From contig NZ_JBPSEH010000007.1 in the NCBI RefSeq assembly GCF_051488685.1, positions 189,889-253,888 of the forward strand: a stretch of DNA of 64,000 bases, given 5' to 3'. The notes under the pieces are model-generated. The model was given only the letters and a program-made list of their open reading frames with translations. It was not told the DNA's origin and made no database searches. The stretch comes from Melioribacter sp051488685. Its GTDB lineage: Bacteria > Bacteroidota > Ignavibacteria > Ignavibacteriales > Melioribacteraceae. The position numbers and the translations under genes were made by a program. This document shows positions 1 to 9,122 of the stretch, piece after piece; within the stretch, counting starts at the first letter, position 1, and every line of letters begins with the position of its first letter.

Positions 1-813
1 TGGTAAGAATTCAATGATTCCTGCAGAGAGACTTGTCGATATTCCAGAGAAGTAACCGAATTCTCCCGAACTTTTATAAGGGCGACTCCCGCTTCTAAAA
101 TTGGAAATCGGAACGGTAACTTCGTTTCCTTTGCGATAATTATATGGCGACCATAAAATTAATCCGTATCCCGATTCAACTGTATAATTGCCAACAATAA
201 TCTTTTTCAGAAAAGTCTTTGTCCTTAATTCGATAAAACCGGAAGTAAAATCGGTATAACTTTTTTCGCCCGGGTCCTTGTCTGTAACAAATCCTGCATT
301 GATATATTTTCCATAATAAAGTAAGCGGTTATAAGATTTCAGTCTATTGCCAGCAAATTTGTTTTCAATGTAAGCTTGTCGAATCTGGAGGTCGCTCTGT
401 ATCCTTGAACGAAGGGCAATTTTTGAAAAGGAAAAGATACTTTCTGATTTAGCTGAACTCGATATTTTAATAAAATATGAAATCCATCTCGCAGTTAAAT
501 CATTCAATTCTGGTACAAGATAAAGTTCGTTTTTATTCTTAAAACTTCCGTGCGATTGTCTGTATTGGATAATAGCAGAGGCTTTGCGCCTGTCGAGCGC
601 TGGTATTCTGAGAAGGTCATCTAAAGAGGCGGTATTAATATCTATCGGGTTGTCGAGCAACTCTTCGATATCGTCAAAGATTTCAGATTCTTCCAATTCG
701 CCTAAGTTATCTTCAATTAATTGAGAAAGTAGCTCTTCGAATGTAGTATCGGTTTGTGCCTTCAAAATAAACGCATTGAACAAAACAAATATGATTATCA
801 AAAAGTATCTCAT
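1..813 (-). CDS. Helix-hairpin-helix envelope protein (3' end outside window)
   Basis: The frame is open from an ATG at 813 to the left edge, giving 271 residues without a stop, so the C-terminus is missing. A hydrophobic signal peptide (about residues 1-19, ending ILKAQ) is followed by an acidic stretch. A helix-hairpin-helix motif of ComEA type follows at about residues 55-95 (INTASLDDLLRIPALDRRKA). The rest is rich in aromatic alternating segments that look like outer-membrane strands. Exported HHH proteins of this build are common in Ignavibacteria and Bacteroidetes; their function is not established. It starts 1 nt after the stop of the upstream PorV/PorQ-like gene, so the two are probably cotranscribed. 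A role in DNA uptake is possible from the HHH motif but is only inference. Confidence 0.8.
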   Translation of the reverse strand, partial: MRYFLIIIFVLFNAFILKAQTDTTFEELLSQLIEDNLGELEESEIFDDIEELLDNPIDINTASLDDLLRIPALDRRKASAIIQYRQSHGSFKNKNELYLVPELNDLTARWISYFIKISSSAKSESIFSFSKIALRSRIQSDLQIRQAYIENKFAGNRLKSYNRLLYYGKYINAGFVTDKDPGEKSYTDFTSGFIELRTKTFLKKIIVGNYTVESGYGLILWSPYNYRKGNEVTVPISNFRSGSRPYKSSGEFGYFSGISTSLSAGIIEFLP

Positions 814-814
814 A

Positions 815-1618
815 TTAATACGGTCTAATTATTATTTCGAATTGATGTGAGAGCCCGAGTTCAAAATGCGAGTTTATACTGTAACCGAATTCGAACGATT
901 TGTAATTGATTCCGACTCCACCGCTATAAGTTTCGGGGAAGTCTGACATGCCAGCCCGCAAATTAAGGTACTCAACTATACTGAACTCAATGCCGTATTG
1001 TAAAGCAATTTTATATCCTAATTCTTTCCTTGCGCTGGCATAAAGATTAATTTCGTCAATAATTTTATAATAAATGCCCGCATTAAAAATTGTTGGGAAT
1101 TGATTTTCGAAATTGTCAATTGAGGTTCTGGTTATATTTTTAACAAATATTCCCGTGCTTATTTTTTCGTTTAATTTAACAGTCAATCCGGCATCTGCAA
1201 AAAAGAAATTGCGTGTGCCGTAATTTTCGATAAAAAGATTTTGCATCGAAAAATTTATACCGGCGGAAAAACTTTCATAAAAGTTAAATGCAATTCCAGC
1301 TTGAATCTGTTTGACACTGTAGAGTTCAAACCCATATTTCATAAAGCCGAGTGAAAATGAAGCAATTGAAGTAGGTTGAATAAAAGCTGCATAAAATGTT
1401 GACAGTTCTTTCATTTCAAAAGGGGATGGGGAATAGAAAAAACCGATTTGAGCTGACTTGCACGATGCAGCCGATGCAGGATTATAAAAGATTGCAAATG
1501 GGTCGTTGCAACTTATGATATCGGAAGAGTTGAGGGCTGTTCGGCGAGCGCCTGCATCGGATTGACCGAAACAATTAACGACAATCAGGAGTTGAAGGAT
1601 TAAACTGATTTTCTTCAT
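815..1618 (-). CDS. PorV/PorQ-like outer-membrane beta-barrel protein
   Basis: The 267-residue protein has a clear signal peptide (MKKISLILQLLIVVNCFGQ). An early NPA-containing segment (AIFYNPASAAS, about residues 42-52) is typical of the PorV/PorQ (UPF0164) barrel family. Later segments alternate polar and aromatic residues and the chain ends in an aromatic residue (IIIRPY), as outer-membrane barrels do. PorV acts with the type IX secretion system in Bacteroidetes, whereas many paralogues in Ignavibacteria have no known role. It is the first gene of a leftward pair and lies divergent to the PorD-like gene, which supports an envelope or secretion context. I am sure of the barrel type and unsure of the precise family. 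Confidence 0.65.
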   Translation of the reverse strand: MKKISLILQLLIVVNCFGQSDAGARRTALNSSDIISCNDPFAIFYNPASAASCKSAQIGFFYSPSPFEMKELSTFYAAFIQPTSIASFSLGFMKYGFELYSVKQIQAGIAFNFYESFSAGINFSMQNLFIENYGTRNFFFADAGLTVKLNEKISTGIFVKNITRTSIDNFENQFPTIFNAGIYYKIIDEINLYASARKELGYKIALQYGIEFSIVEYLNLRAGMSDFPETYSGGVGINYKSFEFGYSINSHFELGLSHQFEIIIRPY

Positions 1619-1684
1619 CGTTCATCCATGATTGTATAAAATTGTTTAATTATTTATTTTGCCATTAAATTTGCAGGAAGATAA

Positions 1685-2581
1685 ATGAAAAAACTAATTT
1701 TTATAATTGTCTCACTCTTCTTATTATCAACAATAAGAGCGCAAGAATTAGATGCTACAGTATCGGTTAATTATGAACAGCTGCCCGTTGCTGCAAAGGA
1801 AAGGTTAATTAATTTTCAAAGTCAGATAGAAACTTACTTAAACAATACCAAATTTACCACTGAAAATTGGGGCGATTATAAAATTCGATGTGGATTCAAT
1901 ATCTTTTTCCTTAAAGCTGCCGACGACGAAACTACATATAAAGCTCAGGTCGTTGTTACCAGTCAAAGACCAATAGAAAATTCGGAAAGAAATTCTTTGA
2001 TGTTAAATATATTCGATAATGCCTGGAGTTTTACCTACGAAAAAAATCAAGCTCTCTATTTTAATCAATCCGACTTCGATCCTTTAGTCAGTTTTCTCGA
2101 TTTCTATGCTTATGTAATAATCGGTTTTGACAGCGATTCGTATGGCAAGTTGACAGGAACTCCCTATTTTTCAAAAGCCCTCGATATTGCAATAAGAGGC
2201 ATAAACACTGCGTATATGGAAGGCTGGGAATCGAAGAGCACTCTCTACAGTCGCAGAGGTCTGGTCGAAAATTTAATGAATGCCAAATATCAGCAGTTTA
2301 GAATGGATTTTTATGATTACCATTATAATGGATTGGATTTGCTTAGCTCAGAGCCAGAAGCAGCTTACAAAAATATTGTTAAATTGATAATAAATCTAGA
2401 CAAAGTGAAGGATCAGTTAGACCCACGAAGCCCACTGCTTAAAGTATTTTTCGATGCCAAAGCTGGTGAAATTGCTGAACTGTTGAAAAATTACCCAGAC
2501 AATAAACCACTCTTCGAAGCTTTGAAAAAGATCGATCCACCTCACATCTCAAAATACGACGAAGCGATGAAAGTTGATTAA
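1685..2581 (+). CDS. porD: DUF4835 / PorD-like type IX secretion protein
   Basis: The 298-residue protein begins with a signal peptide (MKKLIFIIVSLFLLSTIRAQ). It continues with the features of the DUF4835 family, named PorD where studied: an early ELDATVSVNYEQL segment, a QRPIENSERNS segment near residue 100, and the YAYVIIGFDSDSY core around residue 145. PorD is needed for type IX secretion in Porphyromonas; its biochemical role is unclear. The length matches the family. It is a single gene, divergent from the PorV/PorQ-like gene and convergent with the GNAT gene, whose stop is only 6 nt away. No ribosome-binding site stronger than GGAAG upstream of the ATG is visible. Confidence 0.8.
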   Translation: MKKLIFIIVSLFLLSTIRAQELDATVSVNYEQLPVAAKERLINFQSQIETYLNNTKFTTENWGDYKIRCGFNIFFLKAADDETTYKAQVVVTSQRPIENSERNSLMLNIFDNAWSFTYEKNQALYFNQSDFDPLVSFLDFYAYVIIGFDSDSYGKLTGTPYFSKALDIAIRGINTAYMEGWESKSTLYSRRGLVENLMNAKYQQFRMDFYDYHYNGLDLLSSEPEAAYKNIVKLIINLDKVKDQLDPRSPLLKVFFDAKAGEIAELLKNYPDNKPLFEALKKIDPPHISKYDEAMKVD

Positions 2582-2587
2582 TCCTGA

Positions 2588-3709
2588 CTAAATTGGCATT
2601 TCGTAAATACGGTATTTCTTATAAAGTTCTCCGTTCATAACGTGAGCACCACGGTTCATCATATCATTATCTTCAAGAATCCAGCTGGCTTCGCCGAGGT
2701 AAATTCCAAGTTCTGCAGCGCGGTTTACAATTTCCCAGTAGAAAACTGAGTCTAAACCCCTTTTTTGATGTTCAGGTATTATTCCAAGTGTTATGATTCT
2801 ACACCAGTTAATTTTTTTCCTCTGTGTAAAAAGCTTGATAAAATTGAAGGGCAATAATCTCCCGTTCATATCTTTGATTATTTGATTGTAATCGAGCATA
2901 ACCAGAGCAAAACCCACAAGTTTATCGTCGATTTCACCAAATAACACCAATGAAGGTTCAACCAGAGGCTTCAAATCTTTAGCCATTGCATCTATCTCTT
3001 TTTCGGTCATAGGAACGAATCCCCAATTCGGAGCCCACGCTTTGTTATAAACGTATTTGACTTTGTCGAGTTCTGTTTTGAAGTTCTTCATATTCAACTG
3101 AGTGATTTTAATTTTCGAGCGAGTGCGTGCAATCTCTGCAACCCTTCTCAATTTATCGGACGAAACAACCTTATCATGTTCCAGTTTGTATGCATAAAGG
3201 TCCTTAACTTTTTTGAAGCCGTAATTGTCGCAAAGCGTCAAATAATAGCGCGGGTTGTAAGTCATTAAAATTCTTGGAGTATCTTCAAAACCGTCTATTA
3301 ACATTCCCCATTCATCGTTTGAAGAAGGATTGGCTGGCCCTCTCATTGTGTCGAAACCTCTAACTTTGAGCCATTCTTTAGCGGCGTCAAAAAGTTTATT
3401 GGCAACAGCCTGGTCGTTAATCGATTCGAAAAAGCCCCAAAAACCAACTTTATCGTTGTGATATTGGTTATGTAATTGGTTGCTGATTGCGGCTATCCTT
3501 CCGAGAATTTTACCATCCCTTTCGGCTAAAAATAGTTCAATGTCGGCATGTTCGAAGAATGGGTTCTTTTTCTTATCCAGGATTTTCTTTTTGTCATAAA
3601 TTAATGGTGGCACCCAGTAAGGATCACCTTTATAAATTTCCCACGGGAATTTTATAAATCTCATTAAATCCTTTTTAGATTTAACTGTTTTTATAGTTAT
3701 ATCCGACAT
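2588..3709 (-). CDS. GNAT-fold acyltransferase, candidate ceramide synthase
   Basis: The 373-residue protein has a GNAT-like fold: an N-terminal part with DPYWVPPL (residues 29-36), a central RGPANPSSNDEWG segment (123-135), and an acetyl-CoA-loop-like GIIPEHQKRGLD at 309-320 followed by SWILEDNDMMNRG (342-354). Large GNAT proteins of this kind are usually annotated only as N-acetyltransferase. In Caulobacter a GNAT-type protein is the bacterial ceramide synthase that N-acylates the product of serine palmitoyltransferase. Here the gene starts 19 nt after the serine palmitoyltransferase stop on the same strand, so the two look like an operon. Ceramide synthesis is my inference from this context; a generic N-acyltransferase is the fallback. 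Confidence 0.7.
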   Translation of the reverse strand: MSDITIKTVKSKKDLMRFIKFPWEIYKGDPYWVPPLIYDKKKILDKKKNPFFEHADIELFLAERDGKILGRIAAISNQLHNQYHNDKVGFWGFFESINDQAVANKLFDAAKEWLKVRGFDTMRGPANPSSNDEWGMLIDGFEDTPRILMTYNPRYYLTLCDNYGFKKVKDLYAYKLEHDKVVSSDKLRRVAEIARTRSKIKITQLNMKNFKTELDKVKYVYNKAWAPNWGFVPMTEKEIDAMAKDLKPLVEPSLVLFGEIDDKLVGFALVMLDYNQIIKDMNGRLLPFNFIKLFTQRKKINWCRIITLGIIPEHQKRGLDSVFYWEIVNRAAELGIYLGEASWILEDNDMMNRGAHVMNGELYKKYRIYEMPI

Positions 3710-3728
3710 CGAAGATACTCCATTAAAA

Positions 3729-4925
3729 TTATGAAATTAATCCCAGTTCTTTACCCACTTTTTTAAATGTATCTATAATAAAGTCGAGGTGTTCATCTTC
3801 GTGAGTCGACATATAGCTTGTGCGCATCATTTGTCTACCTTGCGGAACACCTGGTGAAATAAAGACATTAACAAAAACGCCTTCGTCAAATAAACGTCGC
3901 CACATTTTGAATGCCAGGCCATCATCGCCTACGATAACAGGTACAATTGCAGTTCTACCTTCTAATACATTGAATCCAGCTGCAGCTAATTCAGTGCGTA
4001 CTTTATTGGCATTATTAATTAGCTTTTGTACGCGCCATGGTTCTGCCTCGAGAATATCAAGAGCTGCAAGCGCTGCAGCAACCGAAGCTGGAGTGGGCGA
4101 TGCACTAAATATAAGTGCAGAAGAATGGTGCTTAAGATAATTAATCACTCGTTCTTTGCCGGCAACAAAGCCACCGAGCGATGCGAATGTTTTGCTGAAA
4201 GTACCCATTGTAAGGTCAACTTCTTCTTCAAGGTTGAATTCGCTGGCGGTTCCTCTTCCACCTTTTCCAATAACGCCAACGGCATGTGCATCGTCAATTA
4301 AAATGCGAGCGTTATATTTCCTGGCAAGGTCAACTAAAGTTGGTAGGTCGACAATTTCACCGCCCGTACTAAAAACGCCGTCGCTTACAATTAATTTGCC
4401 TGCTTCGATAGGTACTTTTTTAAGAACGCGTTCCAGGTCGTTCATATCGTTGTGTTTATAACGTACTAATTCGGCTGTAGCACCACGTGCCATTATCTGG
4501 CCGGCAACTATGCACGCGTGATTGTCTTTGTCGGAAATTACATATTCACCGCGCTGCACCAAAGTTGCTATTACTCCTTGTGCAGTTTGATATCCCGTAC
4601 TGTACAAAAGTACAGCTTCTGTTCCAAAAAACTTTGCTAATCTTTCTTCCAGTTCTATGTGTAGATCGAGCGTGCCTGTCAAATATCTCGAACCTGAACA
4701 TCCCGTGCCATATTTCTCAATTGCCTTAATTGCAGCTTCTTTTACTTTCGGATGAGCTGTTAAACCTAAATAGTTGTTGGAACCTGCCATTACAATTTTT
4801 CTGCCTTCAATTTGAACTACAGGTCCTTCATTTTCTTCGATTGGTCTGAAGTATGGATAAACACCCATTGCTTTAATATCGTCTGCTCGGGTGAAATCGA
4901 AACATTTTTTGAATAGATCTACCAA
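3729..4925 (-). CDS. spt: Serine palmitoyltransferase-type alpha-oxoamine synthase
   Basis: This is a 398-residue PLP enzyme of the KBL/BioF/SPT family. The Schiff-base lysine is K245 in GTFSKTFASLGG, with the stacking histidine H136 (DKDNHAC) and the D211-x-x-H214 pair in DDAHAVGV. The N-terminal GVYPYFRPI segment and the NYLGL motif (51-55) resemble bacterial serine palmitoyltransferases more than BioF, and no biotin genes lie nearby. The reaction would be condensation of L-serine with a long-chain acyl-CoA to 3-ketosphinganine, the first step of sphingolipid synthesis. The neighbouring GNAT and NAD-dependent reductase genes support this. Related enzymes make 7-keto-8-aminopelargonate or aminoketobutyrate, so biochemical proof would still be needed. 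It is divergent from the reductase gene across a 95-bp AT-rich gap. Confidence 0.85.
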   Translation of the reverse strand: MVDLFKKCFDFTRADDIKAMGVYPYFRPIEENEGPVVQIEGRKIVMAGSNNYLGLTAHPKVKEAAIKAIEKYGTGCSGSRYLTGTLDLHIELEERLAKFFGTEAVLLYSTGYQTAQGVIATLVQRGEYVISDKDNHACIVAGQIMARGATAELVRYKHNDMNDLERVLKKVPIEAGKLIVSDGVFSTGGEIVDLPTLVDLARKYNARILIDDAHAVGVIGKGGRGTASEFNLEEEVDLTMGTFSKTFASLGGFVAGKERVINYLKHHSSALIFSASPTPASVAAALAALDILEAEPWRVQKLINNANKVRTELAAAGFNVLEGRTAIVPVIVGDDGLAFKMWRRLFDEGVFVNVFISPGVPQGRQMMRTSYMSTHEDEHLDFIIDTFKKVGKELGLIS

Positions 4926-5020
4926 AATACCTCCGTATTTTATTAGTTATTTATATCTTCTTATATTTATAAATAATTTTTTTGAATTAACTAAAACAAT
5001 ATAAAGAATTATTCAACACT

Positions 5021-6013
5021 ATGGAATCGAAAATTATCTCTGTGGTTACGGGTGCTTCCGGATTTGTCGGGAGCCATTTAGTTGATTACTTACTGACTAA
5101 AGGTCACAAGGTCAAATGTATTATAAGAAAAACAAGCTCAAGACGTTGGCTCGAAAATAAACCAGTAGAAATTTTTTCAACAGGATTATTTGATAAAGAA
5201 GGACTTGAAGAAGTTTTAAAAGACGCCGATTACCTATTCCATATTGCCGGCGTTGTTAAGTCGAAAACAAAAGAAGGATATTTCAAAGGTAACGTTGAGA
5301 CCACAAAAAATTTACTCGATGTTCTCTTGAAAGTAAATCCTTCGATTAAAAGGGTGGTTATTTCAAGCAGTCAAACAGCCTGTGGCCCATCTCTCGATGG
5401 CAAACCAGTTGATGAAGAAACACCTGAACATCCCATTACCACATATGGTAGAAGCAAACTTGAACAGGAAAAAGTTGCCAAAAGTTATATGGGCAAACTT
5501 CCGATAACAATTGTGAGATTGCCTGCAGTCTATGGAGAGAGGGATACGGAAATTTATCAAGTATTTAAAACATACAAAATGGGATTGATGACTTTAGTGG
5601 GATTCGACAACAAAAAGTTGAACCTTATTCATGTGGCAGACGCTGTAGAAGGGATTTATCTGGCGGCAGTAAGCGAAAAATCAAAAGGGCAAACTTATTT
5701 TATTGCATCCGAAAAAATTTACGATTGGAATGAAGTAAGCGAAGCAATAAAAAAAGCATTTGGAAGAGGTGCTTTGAAAATTAAGATACCTCACTTTCTG
5801 GTATACACTGTGGCAGCAATTGCAGAATTTTTTTCATTCTTCAGCAAGAAGGCTGCAACGTTCAATATCGAAAAAGCAAAGGACTTTGTTCAACCTGCAT
5901 GGACGTGCAGTGCCTCGAAAGCCGTAAAGGAATTGGATTTCCATCAAAAAGTTTCTTTGGAAGAAGGTATGAAACGGACTATTGAATGGTACCGCGAAAT
6001 GAATTGGTTATAG
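5021..6013 (+). CDS. Extended SDR NAD-dependent epimerase/reductase, CerR-like candidate
   Basis: This is a 330-residue extended short-chain dehydrogenase. The Rossmann glycine motif TGASGFVGSHL lies at residues 10-20, the active-site serines are in VISSSQTA (113-120), and YGRSK places Y142 and K146. The C-terminal half (SEAIKKAFGR, then a hydrophobic PHFLVYTVAAIAEFFSFF stretch near 255-275) is like membrane-associated sterol/ceramide-type reductases. In Caulobacter, ceramide reduction needs an NAD-dependent epimerase-like protein (CerR) encoded near serine palmitoyltransferase. The divergent position next to spt makes that role plausible, but it is inferred. A sugar epimerase or dihydroflavonol-reductase-like enzyme is the alternative. 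Its 3' end overlaps the convergent DUF123 gene by 70 bp. Confidence 0.75.
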   Translation: MESKIISVVTGASGFVGSHLVDYLLTKGHKVKCIIRKTSSRRWLENKPVEIFSTGLFDKEGLEEVLKDADYLFHIAGVVKSKTKEGYFKGNVETTKNLLDVLLKVNPSIKRVVISSSQTACGPSLDGKPVDEETPEHPITTYGRSKLEQEKVAKSYMGKLPITIVRLPAVYGERDTEIYQVFKTYKMGLMTLVGFDNKKLNLIHVADAVEGIYLAAVSEKSKGQTYFIASEKIYDWNEVSEAIKKAFGRGALKIKIPHFLVYTVAAIAEFFSFFSKKAATFNIEKAKDFVQPAWTCSASKAVKELDFHQKVSLEEGMKRTIEWYREMNWL

Positions 6014-6408
6014 TCAATCGGCAATTTAGAATAAAGTAAGTGCGATTCGCATATTCGACAGTCTGAATTACCAAAACCCGGTGCTATCGATTTCAATCCG
6101 AAATATTCCTCTAATTCAGAAACCAATTTACATTCGAAGTCCTTACCTCGATTGTTGAAATAAAAAATTTTATTTATATCAAAACGGCAGGTAATATAAT
6201 CGATGTGCCAATAGATGGTTTTATTTTTACTAAGATGCCTTTGTAGACGCTTGCGCATATTTTTCTGTGCACTGCCTGCGTAATAATAATAACCATCGGG
6301 AAAAATTTGGCTGTTGAATTTTTTTATGTCTATGATAAATTGATTAGGAATAAAAATTTCCAGTAAATAAATGCCTGAATTAGTAACTGCGTCAGTTATT
6401 TTTAGCAC
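5944..6408 (-). CDS. DUF123 GIY-YIG-like nuclease-fold protein
   Basis: The 154-residue protein carries the DUF123 pattern: SGIYLLEI at the start, GYYYYAGSAQKN (about 39-50), RLQRHL, then YWHIDYI and PGFGNSDCRICESHLLY near 110-126. DUF123 is a GIY-YIG-related domain found alone or fused to endonuclease III in archaea and some bacteria; its substrate is not known. The cysteine/histidine cluster D-C-x-x-C-x-S-H suggests metal binding. The 3' end runs 70 bp into the convergent reductase gene, and its start is overlapped by 17 bp by the end of the upstream haem-lipoprotein gene, so it is probably translated from the same message. Confidence 0.75.
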   Translation of the reverse strand: MLKITDAVTNSGIYLLEIFIPNQFIIDIKKFNSQIFPDGYYYYAGSAQKNMRKRLQRHLSKNKTIYWHIDYITCRFDINKIFYFNNRGKDFECKLVSELEEYFGLKSIAPGFGNSDCRICESHLLYSKLPIDYNQFISRYHSIVRFIPSSKETF

Positions 6409-6796
6409 CTTCTTTCACCCATGTCCTTATTGCGCGTATCTGATTATCTGTCAAAGGCCAGTAGCCTAAGGGGGGCATGGGATTTACCGTGCGACCTTCA
6501 ACTGCAAGCACAAGTCTACTATTATCTGGATAACCTTGGGCTACAATTAAATAATTTGCGGTTGTATTTTGATGCGATGTCAGGCTCAATCCACCGGCCA
6601 TATCGGCGTCGTTGTGGCATCCTGAATAGTTACATTTGGCATCAAATACAGGTTGTATATGTTCGGCATAGCTAATATTTGATAATGGTATTGGGCGGGA
6701 ATCGAGTTCGCTTTGATTGATCGTATCGTCGCAATTGAAAAAAATTGTGGAGCCAAAAATCAAAATAAAGATTAAAGAAATTAATTTGCTTTTCAT
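6392..6796 (-). CDS. c-type cytochrome-like lipoprotein with CX4CH site
   Basis: The chosen start is the ATG at 6796 because MKSKLISLIFILIFGSTIFFNC forms a lipoprotein signal with Cys at about residue 22; the longer upstream reading adds 19 residues before the signal and is unlikely. The mature part has a haem-type site CNYSGCH, then PMPPLGYWPLTDNQIRAIRTWVKEGA, the methionine-containing C-terminal pattern of small exported cytochrome domains. The spacing is C-x4-C-H rather than C-x2-C-H, a variant I recall in Bacteroidetes proteins of this type. It is likely a periplasmic or surface electron carrier, or a haem-binding domain protein with lost function. It overlaps the downstream DUF123 gene by 17 bp. 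Confidence 0.65.
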   Translation of the reverse strand: MKSKLISLIFILIFGSTIFFNCDDTINQSELDSRPIPLSNISYAEHIQPVFDAKCNYSGCHNDADMAGGLSLTSHQNTTANYLIVAQGYPDNSRLVLAVEGRTVNPMPPLGYWPLTDNQIRAIRTWVKEGAKNN

Positions 6797-6908
6797 ATTC
6801 ACTGGTTTTTTATTTATAAAAATATTTTTATAAAAAGAATTAAACAAATCCATAAACCAACACTTTGTAGAAAAAGGAAAAGATTTATATCTTTGCGTAT
6901 TGAAATAT

Positions 6909-7496
<588 letters not shown>

Positions 7497-8140
7497 GTAT
7501 GAATCGAACCGTAATGGAATTGAGAGCAAAGAACTAAAGAAACTTATTCAGTTAATTTTTGTTTGTATGAATCGAACTCCCGCCTACGGCGGGACAGGCT
7601 CCATGGAATTGTTGAGCGAAGCGAAATCCCGCTAACAATTAAATGTGATAAAATAGGCGGGAAGATGATGCGTGGCATAAGGTTTAGTGAAGAATAAATT
7701 TGTATGAATCAAGCTCCCGCCTTCGGCGGGATGGAATTGTTGAGCGAAGCGAAATCCCGCTAACAATTAAATGTGATAAAATAAGCGGGAAGATGATGCG
7801 TAGCGAAAGGTTTAGTGAAGAATAAATTTGTATGAATCGAACTCCCGCCTACGGCGGGACAGGCTCCATGGAATTGTTGAGCGAAGCGAAATCCCGCTAA
7901 CAATTAAATGTGATAAAATAGGCGGGAAGATGGTGCGTGGCATAAGGTTTAGTGAAGAATAAATTTGTATGAATCGAACTCCCGCCTTCGGCGGGACAGG
8001 CTCCATGGAATTGTTGAGCGAAGCGAAATCCCGCTAACAATTAAATGTGATAAAATAGGCGGGAAGATGATGCGTGGCATAAGGTTTAGTGAAGTATAAA
8101 TTTGTATGAATCGAATCGACGCCTATGGCGGGGAAATTGG
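7497..8140. repeat. Tandem repeat, 137-bp period, four full units
   Basis: Units begin with TTTGTATGAATC at 7562, 7699, 7827, 7964 and 8101 (the last partial). Three are 137 bp and the second is 128 bp because it lacks a short ACAGGCTCC segment; a degenerate unit precedes at about 7497. Each unit has a perfect CCCGCC/GGCGGG hairpin with a 3-nt loop and a second hairpin AATTGTT(G)AGCG with CGCTAACAATT. A later GGCGGGA can compete for the TCCCGC. There are no spacers, and the units differ at few bases, so the array expanded recently. It ends just beyond the 3' end of the XRE gene. Confidence 0.9.
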
Positions 8141-8152
8141 ATTTAAATTCAT

Positions 8153-8704
8153 CTATCTATTTTGATTTCTTAGCAGATCATTGATTTTTTCCGATATCCC
8201 TTCAAGTGCTTTTGTAAATTCTTTAATTCGGGTTTCGAGTTTTTGTATTCTGTAAGATTCATTCGATTCTCTGCCGCCAAGCAGCCAGTTTAAGTCGCAA
8301 CCGAGCTTCAGAAATTTCATCAATATTCTGGAGCCAGGTTCTCTTTTACCGCTTATATACTGCTGTAATTGCTGCGGAGAAATTTCCATTGCTGCGGCGA
8401 GTTTTTTCAACGTTCCAAATTTTCTTCGTGCAAACAAACGTATCCTTTCCCCAATGAATTGATGCTGCTCGTCTTCGTCGAACAAATCAAGTGTATCATC
8501 TTCGGTCTCGTCGAAAAATCTTAATTCATATTGATAATTATTAAGAACATCTTTGATTTGAGTATATAACTCGTCGTCAAGTGCAGATGAATCGTGAAGT
8601 ATATAGTTGAGTGTATTGGTTCGAAGACCTAATTGACTCGCCAGGTTATTAATGCTAATTCCCAGCGTCTTCATCAGATTTAATATTTCTTCTCTTCTGT
8701 CCAT
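8153..8704 (-). CDS. XRE-family DNA-binding regulator with two HTH segments
   Basis: The 183-residue protein has an N-terminal helix-turn-helix-like segment (residues about 3-45, LMKTLGISINNLASQLGLRT), an acidic linker (64-78), and a second, canonical XRE-type HTH (about 84-140: RIRLFARRKFGTLKKLAAAM, then SPQQLQQYISGKREPG). It ends in a coiled-coil-like helix (150-183). It is presumably a cytoplasmic transcription regulator; the target is unknown. Its own upstream region (8705-9122) is a long AT-rich divergent gap shared with the MATE gene. The 137-bp repeat array lies directly downstream. No phage genes are next to it, so it is not obviously a prophage repressor. Confidence 0.75.
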   Translation of the reverse strand: MDRREEILNLMKTLGISINNLASQLGLRTNTLNYILHDSSALDDELYTQIKDVLNNYQYELRFFDETEDDTLDLFDEDEQHQFIGERIRLFARRKFGTLKKLAAAMEISPQQLQQYISGKREPGSRILMKFLKLGCDLNWLLGGRESNESYRIQKLETRIKEFTKALEGISEKINDLLRNQNR

Positions 8705-9122
8705 TCATATGGATCGTTTTGTCTGCAAAATAGTAAAATTTTCAACAATAGTTAATATTTAAATTGCAAGGGGGAACATACTAAATTTGTCACTATCTTG
8801 AGATTAATCAAATTTATGAGTCGATATTAATCTTACTCCCATGTTATTTAATCGAATATTAGATTCTTTTGCCTTTGTAGGGTAATGTAATTATATCTAC
8901 TTTTTTTAAAACGGGTGGAATTAGAAGCTCCAAGAGATGATATTTTTGCGAGATAGTAGAATATTAAAGAGAACCCAGAACGAGATATTATTATATGTTT
9001 TCTTTCAGATACTTATTGTGTACAGATCCAGTTAATTAGTCCGGTTATTTTTACGTTCCGTGTCGAAGGAATAATAAATAAAATATTTTTAATGTTATTC
9101 TTATTTCGATATTTTAGAAATC
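8705..9122. other. Divergent intergenic region
   Basis: About 420 bp between the divergent XRE and MATE genes. It is AT-rich and should contain both promoters, but I could not assign boxes with confidence. No small gene or hairpin with a T-run was seen. Confidence 0.5.

Noticed and set aside
3820..4729. Rightward frames inside the serine palmitoyltransferase gene
   Set aside because: They are shadows of the leftward gene; codon pattern and family motifs support only the leftward frame.
7812..8006. 64-codon leftward frame in the 137-bp array
   Set aside because: It reads across the repeat units and repeats itself; there is no ribosome-binding site.
7497..8140. CRISPR array
   Set aside because: Units are 137 bp and contiguous without spacers, and no cas gene is in the window.
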